Below the pieces are notes generated by a model, which was given only the letters and a program-made list of their open reading frames with translations, was not told where the DNA came from and made no database searches. Below are positions 44,666 through 53,286 of a stretch of DNA of 64,000 bases, piece by piece. Each line of letters starts with the position of its first letter. Position 1 is the stretch's first letter. The stretch comes from Clostridium tyrobutyricum DSM 2637 = ATCC 25755 = JCM 11008 (GTDB taxonomy: Bacteria > Bacillota > Clostridia > Clostridiales > Clostridiaceae), in contig NZ_APMH01000001.1 of the NCBI RefSeq assembly GCF_000359585.1, positions 62,001 to 126,000 on the forward strand, given 5' to 3'. The translations under genes were made by a program, and so were the position numbers.

Positions 44666-45183
44666 CTTATTTTTTCAGGTTCATCATATTGTACATCAAA
44701 AGTTTCTACAGTAACCTTTTTCATTTTCTGATCTTCATACGGCTTATCATTATAGTCTGTTTCCTTCAATACTATATCACTTACTGTCTCAATTCCTTCT
44801 ATAACTTTTCCAAATGCAGCATAACTTCCATCAAGATGTGGTGCATCATCTGTCATTATAAAAAATTGTGAGCCTGCAGAATTTGGATCCATAGTCCTAG
44901 CCATAGATATTACACCTTTTTTGTGTTTTAAATCATTTTTAAAATCATTTGATGAGAATTCACCTTTAATTGAGTATCCCGGGCCACCTATTCCTGTTCC
45001 CTCCGGATCTCCTCCCTGAATCATGAATCCAGGTATAACTCTATGAAAAATTGTATCATTATAAAATCCATTTTTTACTAGTGATATAAAGTTATTTACT
45101 GTATTAGGTGCAATTTCAGGATAAAGTTCTATTTTTATAATCTTTTCATTTTTCATTTCAATTGTAACTATAGGATTTTTCAT
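44662..45183 (-). CDS. ppiB: Cyclophilin-type peptidyl-prolyl isomerase
   Basis: 173 residues, cytoplasmic (no signal peptide): FHRVIPGFMIQGGDP, KKGVISMART, GSQFFIMTDDAPHLDG, YAAFGKVIEG are the cyclophilin active-site segments. ATG at 45183. Assists protein folding by isomerising X-Pro bonds. Monocistronic by its spacing. Confidence 0.93.
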   Translation of the reverse strand: MKNPIVTIEMKNEKIIKIELYPEIAPNTVNNFISLVKNGFYNDTIFHRVIPGFMIQGGDPEGTGIGGPGYSIKGEFSSNDFKNDLKHKKGVISMARTMDPNSAGSQFFIMTDDAPHLDGSYAAFGKVIEGIETVSDIVLKETDYNDKPYEDQKMKKVTVETFDVQYDEPEKIS

Positions 45184-45272
45184 TGGTTTGCCTTCTTTCT
45201 ATAAATTAATATTGTGTTTATTATATGTATATACAATAAATTTTATTGCAGCCGCTGTCAAGCAACACGACT

Positions 45273-46154
45273 TTATTTTGTATTAAGCTTTTGAAATAAA
45301 ATTGATCCTCCTATAATAATACATCCACCAACTATAGTTATATAAGATGGAATTTCTTTAATTACAATCAATCCCATAATTGCAGATAGTAGCGGTGTAA
45401 TGAACATGAAATTTGTAACAGTAGTAACTTTTTTTGTTTTTGACATAGCTGCCATCCATATTAAATAGGCTATTGCCCCAGGCAAAAATCCCAAGCAGGC
45501 AACATTCAATATTTGCAGTATAGGAGCTTTATATAATTGTATTAACCCATCTTTCAAAAAAATGCCCAGCAATATAGTGCCTGCAAATATACTATATGTA
45601 GTTGATTGAAGTGAAGTATATTTTTTCAATATCTTACGCTGCAGCATATTATAAATTGCAAATGAAAGAGCCGCTCCCAGCATCCAGTTAACTCCTCTGT
45701 TAATTGCAAATACACCATTGTTTACTGCAATAATAATTATACCTGAAAACTCTATTGCTATTGCAAACCAGCATATCTTATTGATTTTCTCTTTATAAAA
45801 TATCATTGCAAGAACAGCCGTTATAATAGGAACTGTACTAATAAGAATGCTTGAGGTAGATGCGTTCAAACTTACCGAACCTTTATTAAATGCATATATA
45901 TAAAATGAAAATCCTGTAAATCCTGCCAGGAAAAATATAGGAATATCCTTTATACTCGGCAATGAAATTTTTTTAATAACTGCAAAAACAATCAATAAAA
46001 TACTTGCAAATAAATATCTGACCGCTCCCAATGATTCAGGTGTGAAATTTACAAGGGCTACTTTCGTAAACACAAAGGCAGATGCCCATAAAATAACTGT
46101 TATAAAAGCATATAACAATACACTTCTATTTGTATTGCTCGTTGTATCTGTCAA
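45273..46154 (-). CDS. EamA/DMT-family transporter
   Basis: 293 residues, ten membrane helices in two EamA repeats (about 10-140 and 155-288), e.g. ILWASAFVFTKVALVNFTPESLGAVRY split by the first loop. TTG start at 46154 with a weak GAAG site; no ATG is available before the first helix. Likely exports an amino acid or other small metabolite. Confidence 0.82.
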   Translation of the reverse strand: MTDTTSNTNRSVLLYAFITVILWASAFVFTKVALVNFTPESLGAVRYLFASILLIVFAVIKKISLPSIKDIPIFFLAGFTGFSFYIYAFNKGSVSLNASTSSILISTVPIITAVLAMIFYKEKINKICWFAIAIEFSGIIIIAVNNGVFAINRGVNWMLGAALSFAIYNMLQRKILKKYTSLQSTTYSIFAGTILLGIFLKDGLIQLYKAPILQILNVACLGFLPGAIAYLIWMAAMSKTKKVTTVTNFMFITPLLSAIMGLIVIKEIPSYITIVGGCIIIGGSILFQKLNTK

Positions 46155-46351
46155 AGAATCACACTTCTTCCCATATTAAATAAAATAGTATTGCAAAATA
46201 TTATTTTTTATAGTATATATAATTTAAAGCAAATTGTCCAAGTTTAATTGTACTTTCCTAAATTTATCTTCTATAATTCCTTTTCAAAGGTATTTTATTT
46301 TAAATCAAGGAATATAATTTTATATAAATTGTTAACATTGGTAAACTGGGT

Positions 46352-46380
46352 TTGACACGCGTATCTATCTAATTTATAAT
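46352..46380 (+). promoter_or_regulatory. Consensus promoter upstream of the surface-like protein
   Basis: TTGACA (46352-46357), 17 bp, TATAAT (46375-46380). The rest of the 281-bp intergenic region is AT-rich with no other recognisable feature. Confidence 0.82.
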
Positions 46381-46435
46381 TTAATTGCATATTGGGGGAA
46401 AATTTATTTGGAAAAAATGAGGAAGCGAAAATAAT

Positions 46436-47581
46436 ATGATAAATATAATTAAAACTGCTATTATAACTATAACGATATCGTTTATATCCGGGCTATTGTT
46501 AGATTATTATAAAAATTTAGCACCCAGGCTATTGTGTAATATAGGAAATGGTATTCCGCTAAAAGTAAACGGTGAAAAAATTTATGCATACATTATTACA
46601 ATTAAGAATACATCAAAAAAAATAATTCATCAGTTAAATATAGACATACAAAGTTCCCAGGATAATTTAAAAGTTGGAGATTCAAAGATAACAAAAGGTT
46701 TGAAATTTGATTCTTCAGTAAAAAACAACTCTTTGGATGTTTATATACCCTTTTTGAGCAAAGGTGATAAGTTTTCAGTTACTTTATATGTAAAAAATCA
46801 ATACACAGCTCGCAATCAACCTGTTATTGCCATTAGATCTCCTGAAAACTTCAAGAAGGTAGACTCTTCAGGACAAAAAGGTTTCTTATCTTCATTGGTT
46901 AATATACCTGAAAATATAGGCAACCTAGTTTCAGGGACAAGTAGAGAAAATAAATCGGCAGCTCCTGATAAAAAAAGAGAGACATTCTATAGAAAGAATA
47001 CAGGTAAAACAAAAAAAATACTTATAAGTATTGTATCAATTGTATTGGTTGTACTTATTGGAATTTTAGCAAAGTACTATTTAAGTGGAACACCTGACAA
47101 TACACCGACTTCAAATACAACTACCAGCGTTCCAACTCAGTCCAAGGATAAAAAAGATACAACAGGATCTTCATCTGGGCAAAAGACTAAAACTACTGAT
47201 ACAAATACATCAAAATATAGAAAAAATGATAGTACAAATACATCTAATACTGGAAGTAATAAAGAAAATACATCTACGGAGGATTCAACATCAACTTCAA
47301 ATACAAATACATCAATAGATGGAACTAATCCAAAATCGTCATCAGGTACAAATAGTTCAAATACCGATACGAATGCAGATACAAAAACATCAAATAGTGG
47401 TACAAACTCAGATAAAAGCACAAATTCAAATACATCTACAGATGGGACTAATTCAAATACACATACATCAACGGATGGAACAAACTCAAACACAAACCCA
47501 AATGGAAATACATCAACAAGTGGATCCAGCCAAAATAATAATACATCCACTGGTGGAACGACTTCAAATAACAACAAATAG
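46436..47581 (+). CDS. Membrane protein with long Ser/Thr/Asn-rich tail
   Basis: 381 residues, family not recognised. An N-terminal hydrophobic helix (about 3-22) leads into a beta-rich domain (about 30-145: IITIKNTSKKIIHQLNIDI, SVTLYVKNQY); a basic stretch and a second helix (about 185-212) follow; residues 218-381 are low complexity with degenerate units such as TSTDGTNSNT. The tail is probably outside the cell or spans the wall. There is no LPxTG motif. ATG at 46436 behind GAGGAAG; a strong promoter lies 55 bp upstream. Confidence 0.7.
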   Translation: MINIIKTAIITITISFISGLLLDYYKNLAPRLLCNIGNGIPLKVNGEKIYAYIITIKNTSKKIIHQLNIDIQSSQDNLKVGDSKITKGLKFDSSVKNNSLDVYIPFLSKGDKFSVTLYVKNQYTARNQPVIAIRSPENFKKVDSSGQKGFLSSLVNIPENIGNLVSGTSRENKSAAPDKKRETFYRKNTGKTKKILISIVSIVLVVLIGILAKYYLSGTPDNTPTSNTTTSVPTQSKDKKDTTGSSSGQKTKTTDTNTSKYRKNDSTNTSNTGSNKENTSTEDSTSTSNTNTSIDGTNPKSSSGTNSSNTDTNADTKTSNSGTNSDKSTNSNTSTDGTNSNTHTSTDGTNSNTNPNGNTSTSGSSQNNNTSTGGTTSNNNK

Positions 47582-47621
47582 TGTGGGCTTACAAAGATAC
47601 TTGATAGTTACAAATAAACAG

Positions 47622-47670
47622 AAATGTGCCTTAGAAAATATAAATTAATGTATTTTCCTAAGGCACATTT
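47622..47670. terminator. Convergent terminator
   Basis: AAATGTGCCTTAG-AAAATA pairs with TATTTTCCTAAGGCACATTT over about 19 bp (one bulge), 10-nt loop, T-rich flank; serves the surface-like gene and asnB. Confidence 0.88.
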
Positions 47671-47703
47671 GTTTTAATATATTTATTAAATTGGATTTTT
47701 TAA

Positions 47704-49293
47704 TTATCTACCACTGGCACCATAGTTTGCTAATACTCTCGCACTAGGGTCGTTTACGTTACATCCTTCCCATTCTTTGTTTGGCATCCAGAAATCCACT
47801 ATCATTTCTGCTTGTCCTGGATAATATTTTTCAAAAATTTCTCTGTATAACAATGATTCTTTTGTGAATGGTTCAGCATGATAATCATATTTTTTACATG
47901 TTTTTTCAAATTTCTCGTCAGAATAACATGTTTCTGCATATTCCTTTAAATAGTCTACCATTGAATGTCCTACAGCATCACTAAATGCTGCTTTTTCACG
48001 ATATAAAATATCTTCTGGCAGATAATTACCTTCAAATGAATGTCTTAAAAGATATTTGCCCTTGTTGTATTTGTTTAATTTCTTTTCAGGGTCAATAGCC
48101 ATAACATATTTCACAAAATCTATATCTCCAAATGGTACCCTTGCTTCTAAAGAGTTTGAGCTAATACAACGATCTGCACGAAGAACATCGTACATATGAA
48201 GTTCCCGTATTCTCTTTTGTGATTCCTTCTGAAATTCTTCTGCATTTGGAGCAAAATCAGTATATTTGTAACCAAATAATTCATCGGAAATTTCACCTGT
48301 AAGAAGAACCCTTACGTCAGAAATCTTGTGTATTTTCTTACAAATCAAATACATTCCCATACTTGCTCTTATTGTAGTAATATCGTATGTTCCAAGAATT
48401 TTAATAACCTCATCAAGTGATTCAAGTACTTCTTCTTTTGTCATGTAAACAACAGTATGATCACTATGAATGTAATCTGCAACTTCCTGTGCGTATTTCA
48501 AGTCAATTGCATCTTCACTCATGCCTATGGCAAATGTTTTTATTGGTTTTTCAGGATTCATTTTTTGAGCAACCGCACATACTAGTGAACTATCTAAACC
48601 ACCACTTAACAAGAAACCTACAGGAGCATCAGCATCCATACGTTTTTCTATAGCAGTTACCAACTTATCATGAATTTTAGTACAAATAACTTCCAAATCA
48701 CCTTTGCAATAATCTCCTTCTGTTGCTGCTATATCGCAATAGCATGTAAATTTTCCATCTGCATAGTAATGTCCTGGTGGAAATGGCATGATCTTGTCTG
48801 TAAGACCAATTAGATTTTTTGCTTCACTGGCAAATATTATTTTACCTGATTCTGAATAACCATAGAATAGAGGACGAATTCCAATTGGATCCCTTGCTGC
48901 AATATAACTGTCTTTTTTTCCATCGTATATAACAGTTGCAAATTCCGCATCTAATTTTGAAAACATATCTAATCCATATTCATAATACATGGGAAGTAAT
49001 ATTTCACAATCACTATCAGAAATAAACTTATGTCCTTTTTTTATTAGTTCATTTTTGAGTTTACGGAAGCCATAAATTTCACCATTGCATATAGCCGCAT
49101 CCACATTTCTTGTAAATGGCTGCATTCCACTAAAACTTAAATCCATAATAGAAAGTCTTTGAAATCCAAAAATGCCAGATGGCAAAGTAAGAATTTCAGT
49201 CATGTCCGGTCCTCTCGACTCAGTTCTCTGCAATGCAGATGCAAATTTTTCATGTTTCATGTCTGTTCCCGTATAACACATAATTGTACACAT
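47704..49293 (-). CDS. asnB: Asparagine synthase, glutamine-hydrolysing
   Basis: 529 residues: N-terminal glutaminase with Cys2 nucleophile (MCTIMC), RGPDMTE, ICNGEIYGFRKL; synthetase domain with the PP-loop LLSGGLDSSLVCA and LLTGEISDELFGY. Uses ATP, aspartate and glutamine to make asparagine. ATG at 49293 behind GAGGAGG. Regulated by an Asn T-box. Confidence 0.93.
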   Translation of the reverse strand: MCTIMCYTGTDMKHEKFASALQRTESRGPDMTEILTLPSGIFGFQRLSIMDLSFSGMQPFTRNVDAAICNGEIYGFRKLKNELIKKGHKFISDSDCEILLPMYYEYGLDMFSKLDAEFATVIYDGKKDSYIAARDPIGIRPLFYGYSESGKIIFASEAKNLIGLTDKIMPFPPGHYYADGKFTCYCDIAATEGDYCKGDLEVICTKIHDKLVTAIEKRMDADAPVGFLLSGGLDSSLVCAVAQKMNPEKPIKTFAIGMSEDAIDLKYAQEVADYIHSDHTVVYMTKEEVLESLDEVIKILGTYDITTIRASMGMYLICKKIHKISDVRVLLTGEISDELFGYKYTDFAPNAEEFQKESQKRIRELHMYDVLRADRCISSNSLEARVPFGDIDFVKYVMAIDPEKKLNKYNKGKYLLRHSFEGNYLPEDILYREKAAFSDAVGHSMVDYLKEYAETCYSDEKFEKTCKKYDYHAEPFTKESLLYREIFEKYYPGQAEMIVDFWMPNKEWEGCNVNDPSARVLANYGASGR

Positions 49294-49315
49294 ATTAATA
49301 TTCCTCCTCAGATAT

Positions 49316-49622
49316 AAAAGTAGCGCTAATTCGTCTTAATTAATAGGACGAATTAACGCTTATCCGTGGTACCACCTAATTTACCATATCATATTGGTCT
49401 CTTTCCAGTTCTACTGGTATCCAAATAACGCATGGAATACGACTCTCCTACTTTATCTGAACCTTTCTCAAAAGTTTGGTTTAAAATACAATCTACAGAT
49501 ATTTCAGTTTGCAACTCAGGAGTGTTATTCAAAAAAACTCTGCCACTGAGTTCACACTATCCTCAGCTCACTGTTGGTGAAATATCTTTTTTACTTGTCT
49601 CCATCATAGCTTTTCTTTGATG
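49316..49622 (-). promoter_or_regulatory. T-box riboswitch, asparagine specifier (AAC)
   Basis: GGTGGTACCACGG at 49364-49376; terminator stem AGCGTTAATTCGTC / GACGAATTAGCGCT (49322-49360) followed by ACTTTT. In stem I, GGAG pairs with CTCC, placing AAC (49524-49526) followed by A at the specifier. Agrees with the asnB gene downstream. Confidence 0.94.
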
Positions 49623-49628
49623 AGTTTA

Positions 49629-49657
49629 ATTTTAAACTGTATGCCTAACTTTGTCAA
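49629..49657 (-). promoter_or_regulatory. Promoter of the asnB T-box transcript
   Basis: TTGACA (49652-49657) and TAAAAT (49629-49634), 17-bp spacing. The stretch 49658-49866 beyond it holds nothing I can recognise. Confidence 0.8.
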
Positions 49658-49866
49658 TACCTTTTTTATTATAATTACACCTTTATCTTAACATTATATA
49701 GTTTACTTTTAGAATAATCTTGTAAAATTAATTATTTTTAAGGTTATTATTTAACATTTTAATTTTAACATGCAATTAATCAGCATTATGTACAGTTTTA
49801 AGCCAGTATGCAATCATAATAATGATTTTGTTATGAATAAGCAAGCCAATGTCAATTAATACAGAG

Positions 49867-49908
49867 TGCCCATATATTCAGCAGATCAATTTATTAAATA
49901 TATGGGCA
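49867..49908 (-). terminator. Terminator after the chemoreceptor gene
   Basis: 12-bp stem TGCCCATATATT / AATATATGGGCA, 18-nt loop, 9 bp beyond the stop codon; no strong U run. Confidence 0.65.
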
Positions 49909-49916
49909 TTTCAAAT

Positions 49917-51449
49917 TTATTTAACAAGCTTATTCATATCTTCAGCAACATTTCTAAGTTCATTAATATTAGCCTCAATTTCTTCACTGGTAGCAGCATT
50001 TTGAGAAATTGTTTCTGTCACCATTTCATATTTTGAAATTGTACTCTTAGTTATATTTGATATTTCTTCATTGAATTGAACTACATTTTTAGTTTTTGTA
50101 AATAGCATATTAGATGCTTTATTTATGTCCATTATATTATTACTAAATAACTTCAAGTCAGAAGTCATTTTATTTACCCCTTTTACCGTTTCAGTTATAA
50201 TATTATTTCCATCTTTAGAATGTTGGTTATTATTACTCATTTGTTCCTGAACTATATTAATCTTGTTCTTCAATTCATTTACTATTGTGCTTGCCTGATC
50301 AAGTGATCCTTTCGTTCCCTCCGCCAGCTTTCTTATTTCATCTGCCACTACAGCAAAACCCTTGCCATATTCACCGGCTCTTGCCGCCTCAATTGAAGCA
50401 TTCAAGGCAAGAAGATTGGTTTGTTCTGATATTCCACCAATAAGATTCAATATTTCATCTACTTTTTTCGATTTTTCTTCTAAATCTTTTGTTGACTTAA
50501 ATGTATTTTCTATACCATTTTTTATATTCATAATAATTAAAAGTGTATCATTTAAAGATTTCTGATTTTTATCTGTAGTACTGATAAAATCATTTATTTT
50601 GTCCTCACTGTCCCTGGTCTTATTAACAACTACCTCATTAGCATCCAGCAGCATATTTAATACCTCTTTATTTCTACTTGATTTGTCAAGCATATTATCT
50701 GAATCTCTGGACACTGACTTGGTTGACTCTGAAATTTCCACAAGCGAACCAGTCTGTTCCTCAATAGCAGAACTTAAATTTTCACTTGACGACAAAACAA
50801 TATTAGAAATTTCAGATATTCTATTAAAAAGATCCAACAATTTTTGATTTTCTGATTTAATTTCAGTTTCTTTCTCGGTAATTGATTTCAGTAATCTGGA
50901 CGCCATGTATACTGCCATAAAAACAAGTCCAAAAGTTATAAAAGTAGCAGCTACTATCATTATTGGATCTGCAATACCCAGGCTTTTATACTGAAGAATA
51001 GAAGGGTTATGGATAAACACTATTGTTTCACATAAAATACTTAAAACTATTGATGCCACAATCATCTTCAAATCAAAAAGCAATGCTCCGAGGACAATAA
51101 AAAAGAAAATTATAAGCCATACGGAATTCAAGTGCATCGTAAAATTAAGGTATAAATATTGAAAATAAGTTATTATCAAAAGTGCAATTTTCGTTGAATT
51201 AAATCCTTTTGCATTGAATTTTCCTCCACCAAGTGTCCATTTATAGCACTTGTAAAATACAATACCATAAATGATAACAAGTATTCCGAGAATAATTATG
51301 GCATATACACTTATGTCATTGTTAATTCCTGCTAATTTCATCGTGGAAAACATTATGAATGACATAATACAACATACCATATAGATTATCAGTACAGTTT
51401 TGATGGATTTTTTATTAAATTTTTTTTGAAAACTTTCGTTAGAATTCAT
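49917..51449 (-). CDS. Methyl-accepting chemotaxis protein, multi-helix membrane sensor
   Basis: 510 residues: six N-terminal membrane helices (about 15-190) with short loops, then directly a cytoplasmic signalling domain without HAMP. The hairpin tip reads [21 protein letters not shown] and is followed by [16 protein letters not shown]. Probably senses a membrane-soluble or intracellular cue. It lies 49 bp after the KAS III-like gene with no terminator seen between, so both may be read from the c-di-GMP-controlled promoter. Confidence 0.88.
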   Translation of the reverse strand: MNSNESFQKKFNKKSIKTVLIIYMVCCIMSFIMFSTMKLAGINNDISVYAIIILGILVIIYGIVFYKCYKWTLGGGKFNAKGFNSTKIALLIITYFQYLYLNFTMHLNSVWLIIFFFIVLGALLFDLKMIVASIVLSILCETIVFIHNPSILQYKSLGIADPIMIVAATFITFGLVFMAVYMASRLLKSITEKETEIKSENQKLLDLFNRISEISNIVLSSSENLSSAIEEQTGSLVEISESTKSVSRDSDNMLDKSSRNKEVLNMLLDANEVVVNKTRDSEDKINDFISTTDKNQKSLNDTLLIIMNIKNGIENTFKSTKDLEEKSKKVDEILNLIGGISEQTNLLALNASIEAARAGEYGKGFAVVADEIRKLAEGTKGSLDQASTIVNELKNKINIVQEQMSNNNQHSKDGNNIITETVKGVNKMTSDLKLFSNNIMDINKASNMLFTKTKNVVQFNEEISNITKSTISKYEMVTETISQNAATSEEIEANINELRNVAEDMNKLVK

Positions 51450-51498
51450 TTAATACCACCCTGTAATAAATTTTATTTTTTATAACATATTTCATTAT

Positions 51499-52485
51499 CT
51501 AATACTTATATAAAATTACTATACCCTGGGAACCGGCAGCAAATGTCCAGATCATTATATAATCTCCCCTTTTGACTTTATTTTTCTTTATTGACTCATA
51601 TAGAGCTATAAAAGGACTGCTTGTACCTGTATATCCATATTTATTGCCTATATATATACTTTTATCTTCATCTATATTCATTAATTCTCTTATCTTTTCT
51701 ATATTTCCAAGTGCAAGTTGTGAAAAGCAAAACATACTAATATCATCTTTTGTCAATCCATTGTTTTTCAACATTCTTATCATAATTTCAACTGCGTTAG
51801 AAACGAAAAAATCACTATTAAAAGGCTGCCATTTCAAGTAAAGTCCATCCACATTTTTAGACTTTAAAAAACTAGAAAATCCACAACTTGGATACATGAC
51901 CTTATCAATTATAGATGTGTGAACATAATACTCATTATCAATTAAACCACAATCATCATTTACCTTCTCTAAAATCATAGCACAAGCTGCATGTCCATAA
52001 TTTCCATAGCATAATTCATTATTAGGATCAACCAATGCATTATCATCATCACATCCAATAATCAAAGCTCTCTTGGCACGTTTGGATGACATCAGGTAAT
52101 TCGACATGTTTTCTAAAGCAATAGCCATACCTGCACAATTTGCATTCACATCAATACACATTACATTTGATCCCATATTCAATTTTTTATGTATTAGGAT
52201 TGACGTTACAGGGACTATGTATTCAGACAATATAGATGAATATACTAACACATCTATTTCGCCCCCTTCAAGGTTTACATTTTTCAATGCGGTTTTTGAT
52301 GCATTTATGGCTAAAGACAAGCTTGATTCGCCATCATCAAACATATACCTCTTGTCTCTTCCCATTACATCAACAAGTAAATGTTTTATATCCTTACCCT
52401 GTCTTTTAAAATGCTCTAAATAAACATCATTTGAAACAATTTTTGATGCATGACAAACATCGATAGAACTTAATCTTACTCCCAT
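51499..52485 (-). CDS. KAS III (FabH)-like thiolase-fold protein with incomplete active site
   Basis: 328 residues across the thiolase fold. The nucleophile Cys117 is kept in VNANCAGM. The catalytic His of FabH (HQAN motif) is replaced by Ser255 in FCFSQLALGNI, and the Asn of the GNT motif by Tyr285 in KYGYTGTSS. It should therefore bind or transfer an acyl group but is unlikely to do normal decarboxylative condensation. No other fatty-acid genes are near. ATG at 52485 behind AAGGAGG; a c-di-GMP riboswitch and terminator precede it. Confidence 0.85.
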   Translation of the reverse strand: MGVRLSSIDVCHASKIVSNDVYLEHFKRQGKDIKHLLVDVMGRDKRYMFDDGESSLSLAINASKTALKNVNLEGGEIDVLVYSSILSEYIVPVTSILIHKKLNMGSNVMCIDVNANCAGMAIALENMSNYLMSSKRAKRALIIGCDDDNALVDPNNELCYGNYGHAACAMILEKVNDDCGLIDNEYYVHTSIIDKVMYPSCGFSSFLKSKNVDGLYLKWQPFNSDFFVSNAVEIMIRMLKNNGLTKDDISMFCFSQLALGNIEKIRELMNIDEDKSIYIGNKYGYTGTSSPFIALYESIKKNKVKRGDYIMIWTFAAGSQGIVILYKY

Positions 52486-52535
52486 ACTGTGTCCTCCTTA
52501 AGAAATATACTTTATTCTACATTTTGATTATGTTT

Positions 52536-52575
52536 TAAAAAAATAAGAAGTGCCCATTATTAAATAATAGGCACC
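52536..52575 (-). terminator. Terminator of the c-di-GMP riboswitch
   Basis: Stem GTGCCTATTA / TAATGGGCAC (one wobble) followed by TTCTTATTTTTTT on the minus strand, between aptamer and the KAS III-like start codon. Confidence 0.85.
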
Positions 52576-52609
52576 AAAAATATACATATCGACTCTCATA
52601 TATAAATAT

Positions 52610-52692
52610 AATTTGGAAGCCTGGCAATCATAGAAAAATACTTTTTCTTCAGACCCATAGCTTTGCGGCCTTACCTTTCGATAAGTGTGCTA
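52610..52692 (-). promoter_or_regulatory. c-di-GMP-I (GEMM) riboswitch
   Basis: The minus strand has GCACACTTATC-GAAA-GGTAAGG (GNRA-capped P2), the invariant CCGCAAAGCTATGGGTCT core, then a variable P3 and ATGATTGCCAGGCTTCC with the tetraloop-receptor side. Order and conserved bases match GEMM-I. Downstream terminator suggests transcription control of the KAS III-like gene and perhaps the chemoreceptor. Confidence 0.93.
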
Positions 52693-52835
52693 TTATCAAT
52701 ATATTATATTGTTATATTACACCCAAATTTTACAAAATTCAATAGTAATATCTATATTTTCACAATTTATTTCTTTTTTTATAATATATATTAGAGTAAC
52801 AAATAATACTAACTGTAGAATTATCCTATTAGACA

Positions 52836-52844
52836 TGCTATAAT
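52836..52844 (+). promoter_or_regulatory. Extended -10 promoter of toxin gene 1
   Basis: TGCTATAAT, with a weak -35 (TAGAAT) 17 bp upstream; the same sequence precedes toxin copy 2. Confidence 0.65.
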
Positions 52845-52882
52845 TTACTAGTACAATTAAATATGTTGCTTGTGGGCTGCTG

Positions 52883-52915
52883 GTATCACTCATCCCTTTT
52901 GAAGAGAGGTGATAC
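52883..52915 (+). promoter_or_regulatory. Hairpin sequestering the toxin 1 ribosome site
   Basis: GTATCAC (52883-52889) pairs with GTGATAC (52909-52915), burying the AGAGGTG ribosome site just before the ATG. Typical translational lock of type I toxin mRNAs. Confidence 0.7.
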
Positions 52916-52916
52916 A

Positions 52917-53018
52917 ATGAGTAATGACATCTTGATGTTGCTTTTCGAAGGAGGACTTTTCCTCATTTCACTTCTAACATTCATAGTTTTACTTATTGAG
53001 AAAATCTCAAAAAAATAG
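52917..53018 (+). CDS. Holin-like type I toxin peptide, copy 1
   Basis: 33-residue peptide: MSNDILMLLFEGG, a single membrane helix (LFLISLLTFIVLLI) and a basic end EKISKK. Size, one membrane helix, charged C-terminus, hidden ribosome site and antisense promoter fit the TxpA/'putative holin-like toxin' class of type I toxin-antitoxin systems. Nearly identical to the copy at 57295 (27 of 32 aligned residues the same by eye). The peptide would depolarise the membrane if translated. Confidence 0.75.
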   Translation: MSNDILMLLFEGGLFLISLLTFIVLLIEKISKK

Positions 53019-53049
53019 TAGCCCCGTCCGCAAATGGAGACTACTATTC
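53014..53049 (+). terminator. Terminator of toxin 1 mRNA
   Basis: AATAGTAG / CTACTATT stem starting in the stop codon, followed by CTTTATTT. Confidence 0.65.
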
Positions 53050-53059
53050 TTTATTTATA

Positions 53060-53068
53060 TTATAACAC
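53060..53068 (-). promoter_or_regulatory. Predicted antisense (antitoxin RNA) promoter, copy 1
   Basis: On the minus strand TGTTATAAT is an extended -10 aimed back into the toxin 3' end, and the whole block from here to about 53100 is conserved in copy 2. It would start a RatA-like RNA overlapping the toxin mRNA terminator and coding end. Confidence 0.5.
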
Positions 53069-53138
53069 ATTTTATGATTTAAAATCATATTTTCATAAGA
53101 TTTTTATCAATGTTAACTTTAAGTCAATCTCATAATCC

Positions 53139-53195
53139 CACTTATATCAACCCATTACACAAAAAAGCTACTTTATTTATGATAAGGTTCTCTTT
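53139..53195. repeat. Copy of the rlmH 3' end (att-like direct repeat, distal)
   Basis: On the minus strand this stretch encodes REPYHK-stop, the universal C-terminus of RlmH, followed by TAAAGTAGC, a short T-rich run and about 30 bp of matching downstream sequence. It matches the true rlmH end at 57638 with about 85% identity by eye, then similarity stops. No rlmH gene is attached, so it is a duplicated end. Confidence 0.8.
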
Positions 53196-53286
53196 AACTA
53201 CTAAAACGTAGATTTTTTACTCATCAAATGATTCATATATTAAATAAAACTTGAAATAATTATTCATTTAATATTTTTAATCTTTT

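Noticed and set aside
44659-44871. Plus-strand ORF opposite ppiB
   Set aside because: Shadow of a well-conserved cyclophilin gene.
47200-47570. Repeat array resembling CRISPR or VNTR DNA
   Set aside because: Units are degenerate codon repeats inside a coding frame, with no constant repeat and spacer lengths and no cas genes.
47137-47577. Long minus-strand ORF rich in Val/Phe/Asp opposite the Ser/Thr-rich tail
   Set aside because: It is the antisense reading of the low-complexity repeat codons; no ribosome site.
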